DNA of 64,000 bases, taken from NCBI RefSeq assembly GCF_943734655.1, contig NC_071355.1, forward strand, positions 198,213,939 through 198,277,938. Direction: 5' to 3'. Below are positions 22,613 to 32,668 of this stretch, in pieces. Position 1 is the stretch's first letter; every line of letters begins with the position of its first letter. The stretch comes from Sabethes cyaneus (lineage: Eukaryota; Arthropoda; Insecta; Diptera; Culicidae). Made by a program: the position numbers and the translations under genes. The notes beneath the pieces are model-generated. The model was not told the origin of the DNA and ran no database searches. It was given only the letters and a program-made list of their open reading frames with translations.

Positions 22613-24376
22613 ATGATTTTTTCTATCGCCTGTTTCTCAGAGATGGCTGAACCGAATCGTTCGCTATTACTTTTGTTTGAAAGGTATTATTGTCTAGTAG
22701 ATCACTATTGAGTTGCTTCGTGATACGACGTTTCGTTTAAAAGTTATAAGCAAAAATGTGAAAAATACGTGACACGGGTTTCTCCGGAACTACATGACCG
22801 ATTTCAACGATCTTAGTATTAAAGCCCTTATTAAAGCTAAATTGTTCAGCAATTTTTAATTGAAAACAAACAAGTAGTTTAAAAGTTATGCTTAAAAAAC
22901 CTGTTTTGACAAGGTAATAATTATCATCTGTTTCTTAGAGATGGTCAAACCGATTTATGCGCTATTAGTCTCATTTGAAAGATAATATATCCTAATTGAT
23001 CACTATTGAATGATTTTTTGATTGGACGTTTAATTTGAAAGTTATGAGTAACCGTATACACCACACCAAAATTAACAATAATTTATAATGATTTTAACCA
23101 AGATAATTTACCTAATTTCAATTATTTTAATATCAAACGAGAGGTTTTGACACTACGAATATATATGAAAAATTTCATAAGAATTGGTTTTACCGGTCAA
23201 AAGATATTAACCCTCGAACACTCGCGCCAACTTTTGTAACACAGTTACTTGCGCGCAAAATAGCCCTAAACCAAAGAAAACGTGTGCACTAGAGTTTTGA
23301 CTGGGAAAACTTGGCTTTAGGTTTATCAAACCTTTGGAAGAGTTTCTTGAAATTGAAAGCTCTATCGTTTGGTGGAATCCAAATGTTGATTAATCCCCCT
23401 AAAAGTGAAATAAATAAAATATTTTTCTTCAGTGTCAATATAACACATTGATGTGTTCTGCAAAGTTATAGAGCATATTATTATAAGATATTTTGCTAAA
23501 GACAGTAACCTTCTATCTCTGCAGCAAGGATAGAAAAATCTTATTTATTGTATATGAATTTGTAAAATCAGTTTTTCTATTTTTGCTCTTTTTGTAATTG
23601 TTGTATGACTTATTCATGTACTACAAAATTGTACAAATAGTAAAAATATACAACTTTGCTGAAAATAGTATACCTGTATGTTTGCTTGTTTAGGAACTGT
23701 AGAACTTTGATTATGAAGAAAACCCTAATTTTGACTCCGAATTACTCGACTATCAGCAGACGGATACATTTCAAACATTTTACATTTGCTGATAGTTTTG
23801 CTGCATACAGTTTCCCAACCATTTAAATTATTAATGCATTGAATAATTATGACATTTTGCGCACAATAAGTTTGTTGAAGAATATACGTTAGTTAAACAA
23901 CGTTTTGTAACTTTATAACAATATGGTGTTGAAAAACCTACACGTGTTGTACAAAATACAACAGCGTGAGTAACCGAAGGTTAATAAAAATTGATGAAAA
24001 TTATTCAAGAAAACTCTATTGATGTGATTCAAATAGAATGGCATTACAGGAAACTATGCATAGCTCAAAAACCTATAACCTAGACCTTTACTAGGCAATG
24101 TATATGTTAAAGAATAAGATTTCCTCTTACAACATACTTTCATTTGCACCTACACAGATTAATAACTTACTTATCCTTACTCAGCAATTTCATGAAAAAA
24201 GCATCTTTCAAAATTTAAAAGTGTTCCTATTTTGTTCAAATTTTGTAAACTTATTCAATTTTCAAAAATTTTATGTAAACCAACGCACTACGCAACGATA
24301 ACCAATAGATGAATTATGTTCCGAAGACGATTTCGATTTCTATCTCAAATAGCAAGTAAGACCGTATAACAAAGGT
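22458..24376. mobile_element. 1.9-kb non-autonomous TIR element, internally duplicated
   Basis: Ends are ACCTTTGTTATAC (22458-22470) and its inverse GTATAACAAAGGT (24364-24376). The left end is itself palindromic, since CTATAACAAAGG follows directly. Two internal blocks about 290 bp apart are similar: CTCAGAGATGGCTGAACCG...GATCACTATTGA at 22635-22710 and CTTAGAGATGGTCAAACCG...GATCACTATTGA at 22935-23010. A TG microsatellite sits at 22577-22603. No transposase frame exists. Confidence 0.65.
22577..22603. repeat. (TG)n microsatellite
   Basis: About 13 TG units followed by TATGTATG, within the 1.9-kb TIR element. Confidence 0.9.
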
Positions 24377-24417
24377 TCCTTTCACCACTAGGTGGATTAA
24401 ATCGGGTTTTTTTTAGA

Positions 24418-25116
24418 TTGTTTGAGCGACTGTACAGCCATCCTACTGGCCATAACTGTTCGGCTCTCCTTTTGTTTCAGCCCACCCTCCACCACAGTCA
24501 GAGATCAGGCAGAGTGATTTTTGACCCGTGAGTAGAGAGTTGGAGCCACATCTTCGTTTGTCGACTCACAACGAGTCAACGTGTTGAGGATAGACGAGGA
24601 TCAGGACTGAACCTCTGCTAGCGCATCGTTCAAGTCCTGCTCCTCCCCTACTCTCCTCTCCGCCTCATTCGTTTCTTTGTTTTTCGGCAGAGAGAGCTTG
24701 CACGGTAAGAAATCGTCCACTGCATCAGTGACCGGCTTGATGCAGCAAGGGCAAATTGCTGTGGAGGGCGCCCTGGTACTCCACAGGCTCCGTTGCGGCG
24801 AGAGAATTTATAGAACCCCCTCCACCATTCATCCTTCGGCACGGGTCGCGTCACACCTTGGATTAGGGGTTTATCCATTCAAGTTTTTACATAATAGCCA
24901 TGGATAACAGCTATTACAACCATCTCCTTTAGGGGCTTTGGACCCTCTGCTTTGGTTCTTGGAAAACAAGAAGAACCGTTCAGCAGGCGGAGAGTTTACA
25001 CTTCAGCCTTCGCATGAGTGCCCCCTTCTCTGTCCGCATACGACCTTAGTTTCCACCGGTTGTCTGATTTCCACTAAGGAGCGTATCCCGGATGGTACCA
25101 CGAGGAGGTCGAGATA
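24418..25116 (-). mobile_element. LINE leader relic, target of the young RTE-like insertion
   Basis: The minus strand at 24878-24648 reads GVTRPVPKDEWWRGFYKFSR and continues to CGVPGRPPQQFALAASSR, a non-catalytic leader segment. Between 25010 and 25116 the plus sequence (GTGCCCCCTTCTCTGTCCGC, CATACGACC, ACCACGAGGAGG) is homologous to the type B leader at 4420-4490 (GTGCCCCCTTTCCTG, CATACGACA, ACCTCGTGGAGG). The relic resumes at 28007 beyond the insertion (GGAGTTGCTGAATAAGAGG). Confidence 0.6.
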
Positions 25117-27993
25117 CTTACTTACTTTACTTTAGTGGCAACGGTCCGTTACCGATCCTGCGCCGAACGAATTATAGTCCTCCAGTACCGTCGGTCCTGG
25201 GCTGCCGTTCTCCAATCCCCACGAACACCAGCTGAACGTGCATCGTCTTCGACAGCACACACCCACCGGGTGCGGGGTCTGCCTCGGAGTCTACGGCCTC
25301 TTCCTGGTTCTCTGCTGAAAATAGTTTTGGCTACTCTTTCATCGGGCATTCTGGCCACGTGTCCAGCCCACCGCAGCCTGCCACATTGCACTACCTTCAC
25401 TATATCAGCATATTTGTATACTTGGTACAGCTCGTGATTCATGCGTCTGCGCCACACTCCATTTTCCATTTTGCCACCAAGTATAGATCGCAGAATTTTA
25501 CGCTCAAAAACCCCAAGCACTCGCCGATCAGCTTCTTTTAGCGTCCATGATTCGTGTCCGTAAAGGGCCACCGGGAGGATTAGTGTTCTGTAGAGCGCCA
25601 GTTTTGTGCGAATTTGCAAACTACGGGACTTCAGCTGGCTACGTAATCCGTAGAAAGCCCGATTCGCGGCTGCAACTCGTCGTTTCACTTCGCGGCTTAC
25701 ATCGTTGTCACATGTCACGAGTGTACCAAGGTATATAAATTCCTCCACTACTTCATATCGTTCCCCATCTAACTCCACCTCGGCACCAACACCACTTGAG
25801 CTCCCACGTTCCCTACCAGCAACCATGTACTTCGTTTTGGCGGTATTAATGGTAAGTCCCAATCTCGCTGCTTCCCTTTTAAAGGGCCTAAAGGCCTCTT
25901 CTACTGCTCTACGGTTGATTCCGATGATATCGACGTCATCCGCAAAACCAAGAAGCATGTGAGATTTCGTGATGATAGTTCCATTCCTTTCCACGTTTGC
26001 TCTTCGTAATGCACCTTCCAAGGCAATGTTGAATAGCAGGTTAGAGAGTGCGTCCCCTTGCTTCAGTCCATCCAACGTCACGAAAGCAGCTGAGGTCTCA
26101 CCCGCTATTCTAACGCATGATTTGGATCCATCCAGCGTCGCGCGAATCAGCGTAACTAGTTTCGTCGGAAAACCATGTTCTAGCATTATCTGCCACAGCT
26201 CATTTCGTTTAACTGAATCGTACGCCGCTTTAAAATCCACAAACAGATGGTGTGTCTGCAAGTTGTACTCCCGGAACTTGTCTAGCAACTGGCGCAGGGT
26301 AAACATCTGATCCGTCGTGGAGCGACCCTCACGAAAACCCGCTTGGTACTCGCCGACGAAGGACTCCGCTAACGGTCTCAGTCTGCAGAACAGGATACGG
26401 GAAAGCACCTTGTAGGCAGAATTGAGCAATGTAATTCCTCGATAGTTTTTACACTCCATTCGATGTCCCTTTTTGAAAATTGGGCAAATGAGGCCATCCA
26501 ACCACTCCTCCGGCATTTGTTCTTCCTCCCAGATCCTGACAATGATCCGGTGGATTGCTTCGTACAGCCGCTCGCTCCCCGCTTTTAGAAGTTCAGCCGG
26601 GATACCGTCCTTCCCAGCAGCCTTACCGTTTTTCAGCTCACTGATTGCCTTCTTAACCTCTTCCTGTGTTGGTGGCTCCACAGCTTGACCATCGCTTACA
26701 ATTTCTATCCTGTCCCTGCTGATCTCCGCATTTACCTCTCCATTCAATAGTGTCTGGAAGTGCTCCTTCCACCTGGCTGCTACCGCCGTTTTGTCGGTAA
26801 GCAGGTTGCCAGCACTATCATTGCACATCACAGGCATGGCAAAATTCCTGCTTCTCACCGTTTTATAGAAACTCCGTGTGTCGTTGCTGGCGTATCGCTC
26901 CTCTGCGCCGGCAAGCACGTGCTCCTCGTACTCGCGTTTCTTTAGACGATGGATTCTTTTTTCCGCAGCTCTAGTCTCTCTGTATCTCTCTCTGTTTTGA
27001 CGCGTTGCCGCAGTGAGCATGCGACTCCTGGCCTGGTTCTTTTCGTCTGTCACTCTCTGGCATTCGGCATCAAACCAGCTGTTACGCTGTCTTCCACGCG
27101 TCGTGCCTACCACCTCTCTCGCTGTTGTTTGGATGGCACCATGGATGTTCCTCCACAGCCCATTTATATCTTCTTCTTCTACCTGCTGTTCTGCGATTCG
27201 CTGGTCAAGCTTCCTGGCGTACTCCACTGCAACGCCGTCTGCCGTTAACCGCTGGATGTTGAAACGCAGCGTCCTTTCAGTGCGAGCTTTCGCCGTGTTC
27301 GACAGCCTTGCGCGAATCTTACTCACTACGAGATAGTGGTCAGAGTCGATATTTGGTCCACGAAAAGACCGTACATCGATAACATCCGAAAAGTGTCGAC
27401 CGTCAATCAAGACATGATCGATCTGAGAGCTAGAGTCTCCATTTGGATGCCTCCAGGTTTGTTTCCGAATATTCAAACGTGGAAAGTAGGTGCTACAGAT
27501 GGCCATCCCTCTGGCCGCGGCAAAATTTATGAGCCTCAGACCGTTATCATTGGTCGACAGATGCAGGCTATGTCTTCCAATAACTGGACGGAAGAATTCC
27601 TCCCTCCCGATCTGCGCGTTTGCATCTCCAGCTGCTATTCAGGAAGTTCGGTGGCCAAATTCCGGAGAAAGGGAGTTCCGTGCAGTAGACCCTATTGCAG
27701 GCACTTCTTTTAAGTACCACATCTACTACAGTGGCGGTAAGAAAGCTGAACATGGAGTCGGTTTCGTAGTGTTGGGAAAACAAAAGCAACGAGTTATCCG
27801 GTGGAGGCCCGTAGATGACCGTATATGCGTGTTGAGGATTAAGGGCAAATTCTTCAACTATAGCCTAATCAACTTATACGCACCGACAAATGATAAATCC
27901 GATGATGCTAAAGACGAGTTTTACGACAAGCTTGAGAGGACCTATGGAGAGTGCCCAAAACACGACGTGAAAATCATCATCGGAGATGCAAAC
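25117..27993 (-). mobile_element. Young RTE-like LINE insertion with 5' inversion (twin priming)
   Basis: Flanked by a perfect 13-bp duplication, GGAGGTCGAGATA, at 25104-25116 and 27994-28006. The body 25117 to about 27630 is in minus orientation, with 3' tail AAAGTAAAGTAAGTAAG. The part from about 27631 to 27993 is the upstream endonuclease segment in the opposite (plus) orientation. The two parts share GGAGATGCAAACG, at 27617-27629 (inverted) and 27982-27994. This is the geometry expected from twin priming during target-primed reverse transcription. The first 50 or so endonuclease residues are missing, so it is also 5'-truncated. Confidence 0.9.
25149..27629 (-). CDS. LINE polyprotein fragment: APE endonuclease C-half, reverse transcriptase, C-terminal domain
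   Basis: A single uninterrupted frame of more than 800 codons with its stop at 25146-25148. From its first residues it reads GDANAQIGREEFFRPVIGRH, then SSQIDHVLIDGR and DSDHYLVVSKIRAR, the C-terminal half of an APE endonuclease. RT follows: GKAAGKDGIPAELLK, ICPIFKKGHRMECKNYRGIT, YQAGFREGRSTTDQ, catalytic FKAAYD, LKQGDALSNLLFNIALE, and FADDVD in place of the usual YADD. The C-terminal region has RRRMNHELYQVYKYADIVKV and GRLRWAGHVARMPDE. It lacks stops although the source element is truncated, so it is recent. FADD at the catalytic site is seen in RTE-type enzymes. The protein cannot be autonomous here because the endonuclease N-half is inverted. Confidence 0.9.
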   Translation of the reverse strand, partial: GDANAQIGREEFFRPVIGRHSLHLSTNDNGLRLINFAAARGMAICSTYFPRLNIRKQTWRHPNGDSSSQIDHVLIDGRHFSDVIDVRSFRGPNIDSDHYLVVSKIRARLSNTAKARTERTLRFNIQRLTADGVAVEYARKLDQRIAEQQVEEEDINGLWRNIHGAIQTTAREVVGTTRGRQRNSWFDAECQRVTDEKNQARSRMLTAATRQNRERYRETRAAEKRIHRLKKREYEEHVLAGAEERYASNDTRSFYKTVRSRNFAMPVMCNDSAGNLLTDKTAVAARWKEHFQTLLNGEVNAEISRDRIEIVSDGQAVEPPTQEEVKKAISELKNGKAAGKDGIPAELLKAGSERLYEAIHRIIVRIWEEEQMPEEWLDGLICPIFKKGHRMECKNYRGITLLNSAYKVLSRILFCRLRPLAESFVGEYQAGFREGRSTTDQMFTLRQLLDKFREYNLQTHHLFVDFKAAYDSVKRNELWQIMLEHGFPTKLVTLIRATLDGSKSCVRIAGETSAAFVTLDGLKQGDALSNLLFNIALEGALRRANVERNGTIITKSHMLLGFADDVDIIGINRRAVEEAFRPFKREAARLGLTINTAKTKYMVAGRERGSSSGVGAEVELDGERYEVVEEFIYLGTLVTCDNDVSREVKRRVAAANRAFYGLRSQLKSRSLQIRTKLALYRTLILPVALYGHESWTLKEADRRVLGVFERKILRSILGGKMENGVWRRRMNHELYQVYKYADIVKVVQCGRLRWAGHVARMPDERVAKTIFSREPGRGRRLRGRPRTRWVCAVEDDARSAGVRGDWRTAAQDRRYWRTIIRSAQDR

Positions 27994-28016
27994 GGAGGTC
28001 GAGATAGGAGTTGCTG
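27637..28016 (+). pseudogene. Inverted endonuclease N-terminal segment of the same LINE
   Basis: Plus-strand reading IQEVRWPNSGEREFRAVDP, GKKAEHGVGFVVLGKQK, INLYAPTNDKSDDAKDEFYD and VKIIIGDANG, an APE endonuclease N-half. The E of QEVRW and the D of GDAN are expected active-site residues. It ends in the element at GDAN, exactly where the minus-strand part begins; residues after that come from the flanking target. It is inverted relative to the main body. Confidence 0.85.
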
Positions 28017-28665
28017 AATAAGAGGCTGTGGAACCTCTCGGTGGTTCTGGAGCGCATTATTCAGCCATTTACCATTCAAGTTACCAGTTACATATGGGTC
28101 ATTCCACACGAAGTGCCCGCACCCGTCTAATCGACCTTCACGGATTTGAACAAAATTTCGCCAGATTGATCGTTTTAGGTCAGAAAGTAAACATCCAAAA
28201 TTTTTATACCGGTTGAACCTCCCCTCGATTAATGGGAGCATCTCTAGTTAAAAGAAAATAATTGCTTCTGTCAAACCCTTTGATGTTCTTTTGCTTTTAT
28301 CTCCCGAAATATAAGGTTTACAAATTTTCACATTTTCAAAGGAAATTGCCCACGAAATTCGAAAAAGACTGTTTCCAGCAGCTGTGCTTCCAAATATTTT
28401 TCAATTCGATTTGATACTAAGTTTACATTTTTCTTTCAATAAGTGCAATTTAATCTAAAAAATTCCAACCTCATTGTATTCGTCATATTTTTCTCAGTTC
28501 ACCTCGAGGTCTTCCATACCGAATAAAAGATAATATCCCTATGTCCCCTATGTCATAGGGTTTTGAAACAAGCAACCCCCAATTTCCAACAAACATTTTT
28601 GTTGAACAGTAGCAAATTCAACTGTTGTATAGCTAATTACCAAATAACAAGCACTGGATAAACTG
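28007..28665. other. Continuation of LINE leader relic, then unassigned AT-rich repeat DNA
   Basis: GGAGTTGCTGAATAAGAGG at 28007 continues the interrupted leader and parallels GGAGTTAATGAACAGAGG at 4491. From about 28090 the sequence changes character (GGGTCATTCCACACGAAG onward) and I cannot assign it. Confidence 0.4.
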
Positions 28666-28669
28666 TTAA

Positions 28670-29397
28670 GGGGGCATAGTACTTTTAACACCATATTTTT
28701 TGCCTTATTTCAAATATTTTTTCTCGATAACGCGAAAAGCGAATCGATTCGGGGTTTTTGCATTTTACACATTGCACTTTATACTAATATTTACAATTTT
28801 GTTTGCATATGTGAACCTCTTCCCCTCTCCCCTACGGCTCCTTAAACATGATCATTCGAAAAAAAACATGATTTGCGGTACCATGGATTGGCGCTGGGGG
28901 GCTTATCCGAATTGAAAATTTTTAAAACGACATCAAAGTATATTAAATTATCTCGTGTTTGACCCATGATTTTTTTAAAATTCGAACGCATAACAAAATG
29001 GCGGACATTTAAACATAAAAGTAAGGTTTTTAGTCAAAAAAATTGACTTTAAACATTTCTAAAACATACAAAAATTGCAATATCGAAAAAAGGATGGGTC
29101 AAACACTAGATAATTTTGTTGGCTTTCAAGCAAAAACAGAATCAACAGAATTGCTTGAGCCGTTCTTGAGATATTTATGGTACCGTCTTTGAAAACCTGG
29201 TTTCGAGAAGAACAGCGTTGAAGTTTTTATTCGCCGTGTAATCGCTCTAGACATGCGCGGTACAAATAGCTGTAACTTTGTCAATTTTTAGATTTCATCC
29301 AAACGACTTCAAACACATATGGCCAACATGTTAATCTTTCGAAATAATCAATAAAAAAAATTTCGATTTTTTTAAATTGAAAAAGTACTATGCCCCC
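28670..29397. mobile_element. TTAA-flanked non-autonomous TIR element
   Basis: TTAA precedes GGGGGCATAGTACTTTT at the left end and follows AAAAGTACTATGCCCCC at the right end (TTAA at 28666-28669 and 29398-29401). This gives perfect 17-bp TIRs and a TTAA target duplication, as in piggyBac-type elements and in the TTAA MITEs described from mosquitoes. It is 728 bp with no transposase. Confidence 0.85.
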
Positions 29398-29469
29398 TTA
29401 AACGACAAAAATGTATACTGGGTGGTTCATGTAAAACCAATAGCAACATTACTTATTCTTGTAGCTACT

Positions 29470-30980
29470 TAGTTGGCCTCACGCCTAATGACAAGGCCTG
29501 CCTTGCGCAATTCCTTCATCCAATTCGGTCTATGGCAGCTGATCTCCTGTTCCGCGGACACCCAGTGCTCGCCAAAGCTCGCTCCACTTGGTCTTGCCAC
29601 CTCACTCGTTGTGCCCGTATTCGTCTTGTTTCTACTGGATTCGATGCGAAAACCATTTTTGCGGGAGAGCTGTCCAGCGTTCTAGCAACATGTCCTGCCC
29701 GACGTATCTGTCGGGTTCGTGGTTCATTCTACGCCTTCATACACCGTACTCTTGTACGCCGTTAAGGATGGTTTTAGTACCCACCGTTCGAATATTCCGA
29801 GTGGTCACAGGTCTCTCTTCTAGTAGAGTCCACCTTTCATGCCCTTAGAGAACAACCGGTCTAATTAGCGTTTTGTACAATGTGCATTTTGTACAGAGAC
29901 TCAGATTGTTCGTCCGCGGACACTTGTGGAGTCCGTAGTAGGCCCGATTTCCGCTGATAATACGTCTTTAAATCTCACGGCTGGTATTGTTGTCCTCTGT
30001 TGCCAGCGAGCCAAGGTAGACGAACTCGTCGACTACCTCGAACTCATCTCCGTCGATTACCACGGTACTTCCTTACCAAGCCCTGTCACGCTCGGTCCCG
30101 CCCGCCAGCATATACTTCGTTTTAGACGTATTTAGATTCAACCCAATCTAATCTGTTTCATGTTTTAGTCAGGTGTACTGAATCAGCACTACTGATCTTT
30201 CACCGACATTCTCGGCACTTCTGGAGATGAAGCATGCCTGATAACTTCCCACAAATCTATTGGTTACGGGCAACAGTCGATGATTGACGACGTGTGAAAG
30301 CACTTTGTAGGCGGCATTCAGGATTAGTTTTCGCTCGGTAGTTCTCACAATCCAGCTTACCGCCCTTCTTGTAGATAAGGCGAATAACTTTGTCTTTCCA
30401 CTCCACCGGTAGTCGTTTCGGATCCCAAAATTTGACAATCAATTGTTGCAAACAGCTGGCCAACTTTTCTGAATCTTTGATAAAACTTCCGTGTATCGTG
30501 AAAGCAGCTTTTCGCGCTTCTTCTCCTCCTGGTGGCGTTTCTAGCCCTCCAAAAGTCGGGTTTGGAGTCTCCGCTTCTGTTTGTATCGCTCCACATTCTA
30601 ACGGGTGGCTCTACGCCGTATTTATACCCCCGCTGCGTTCTTCTCATCCAATATCTGTTGGCACTCCTCGACACAGCATTCGTTACGTCAATTCGAAGCC
30701 ACGGGGCCTAAATCGTTCTCAGCTACGCTGTTAATGGCTGTTTTTACGCAATCCAACAGTCCTCCAGAGCGGCTTCATCCAACTTACCCTTTTCCGGAAG
30801 CGCAGCTTCTGGTGGTAAGCACCGGTATTGTATATTGTTCACAACAGATGGGTTTCGACGTATCCTTACCTTAACTTACGTATCCCCGATAGGTTCTAAC
30901 GTCGATAGTGTCCGAAAAGTGCCGACCATCTATCAGAACGTGGTCGATTTGTGATTCCGTCTAGTTGGGTGATCTCTAGG
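29470..30980 (-). mobile_element. RTE-like LINE relic (type A)
   Basis: On the minus strand, about 30674-30357 holds pre-RT sequence (HDTRKFYQRFRKVGQLF). Then 30463-30257 reads IVKFWDPKRLPVEWKDKVIR and LIYKKGGKLDCENYRAK, and 30438-30169 reads LILNAAYKVLSHVVNHRLLP. Further along, about 29940-29750 gives RAYYGLH, LYKTLIRPVVL and RRRMNHE in shifting frames. The order is that of the type A family. Stops and frameshifts occur throughout. Confidence 0.7.
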
Positions 30981-31195
30981 CGGGGCTGTGCTGACTCAGT
31001 ACATCTATTTTGTTTATTTAACTGTAACAGGTCAACCAAGCAAAATTCGAAAATGTTATGTAAGGAGCATTTATAGAGTCAATTGTTATCCACAAGATTG
31101 CAGATCTAACTATTACTCTATCTTAAGTATTTACGGCGCACTCGCAGTTCACACTGGGTGGTGCACAGAGAACGCTCTTGGTTTAGGATAGCCCT

Positions 31196-31786
31196 CCCAG
31201 CTAGCATTTTCATATGCATTAAAAAGATAAAAATCAGCATTACGTACAGATATACATTCTAATAAATCGTATTTGATGCGCAAAATTTGCATAACCGTAC
31301 TATTTTGGAGGCGATATACGTGATTACGACTAATTTTAAGGTGAAATTTGTCGTCATCGATTCTGCCAATTCCAAAAGCAGTTTTTAGTTTGAAACAAAA
31401 ATTTTGTCCATGAAAATGTATTCGCTGTGTTCAGATTGGCAAGAAGAATGCAGTATTTACATTTTCATGAAAAGAATCCCGCTTTTGGGCCCAAAAACTG
31501 CTTTCGAAATTGGGCTCTCCGACGAAAACTTAATGACTGCTAGTTTCCCGTTAGGCGTTACGACTATATAAGTATTTATATACGAAAACATCCGATTAAG
31601 CGCGAGTTGCTCCGTACTACTATACGATTTTGTGCTGAAAATCGTATGCATGTCAGTTATTATCATTATATACGATAGAAAATCAACTTGCTACCACTTT
31701 ATCCAGCTTAAGTTACGATTTCGAATTTGTTAGGAGATATTTACGATTATTTTTATACATTGATATACGAGTTGGTGCTAGCTGGG
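31196..31786. mobile_element. MITE with CCCAGCTAGCA TIRs, hosting a second MITE
   Basis: Starts CCCAGCTAGCA and ends TGCTAGCTGGG. The interior is rich in CGATATACG-type phrases shared with the element at 14084-14459. A 226-bp element is nested within it. The outer target duplication is not clear. Confidence 0.6.
31332..31557. mobile_element. Nested 226-bp element with a 9-bp target duplication
   Basis: TTACGACTA occurs at 31323-31331 and again at 31558-31566. The enclosed sequence is a diverged copy of 12098-12330 (shared CAGATTGGCAAGAAGAATG, GGGCCCAAAAAC, TTTCCCGTTA). A 9-bp duplication would fit a Mutator-like mechanism; that is an inference because the TIRs are weak. Confidence 0.6.
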
Positions 31787-31829
31787 CTATCTCTAGGTGT
31801 ACCGATTGTGGAGGTTATTCTGGAAAAAG

Positions 31830-31990
31830 ATACTACTTATAGTCATCTTATTGGAGCCCGATCACCGGTTCAAATTCCTTCTCCTGACCAACCTGAGCAT
31901 TATAGTTCCCGATGATGATTTTGATGATCCTGTCTTGGGCAGCGGTGGTATACACGCTCCAACTGTGCGTAACATTAGCCTTTATCATCA
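31830..31990 (-). mobile_element. LINE endonuclease relic
   Basis: The minus strand reads DRIIKIIIGNYNAQVGQEKE followed by FEPVIG, matching VKIIIGDAN and AQIGREEFFRPVIG of the 25-28 kb element. Here GDAN is altered to GNYN, so an active-site residue is lost. It is flanked by the MITE on one side and the ATG microsatellite on the other. Confidence 0.6.
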
Positions 31991-32083
31991 TCGGTCCTTT
32001 CGAGTTACGGACTGTAAATTAAGCCTGGCCGTGAGGGCTAAAATATAGCCCGGCCTCGATTAATTGATGATTGATGATGGTCG

Positions 32084-32489
<406 letters not shown>

Positions 32490-32668
32490 CGCTCATCGAC
32501 AGCCATAAGGCCTGAATCTGAAGAAAATAGATAGCCGAAAGCCGAAGTGATGACAAAGACTTTTAAACGAAAGCCGTGTATAAAAAAGAAAGTAAACTGT
32601 CAACTTTTGATTCCAAATTGGGCGAATAAACAAAATAAGACGGCCAAACTACGATGCCGAAAGCTGTA

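Noticed and set aside
27490..28017. A separate plus-strand gene of 175 codons
   Set aside because: From 27637 it is the inverted endonuclease part of the twin-primed LINE; before that it is antisense of the main body.
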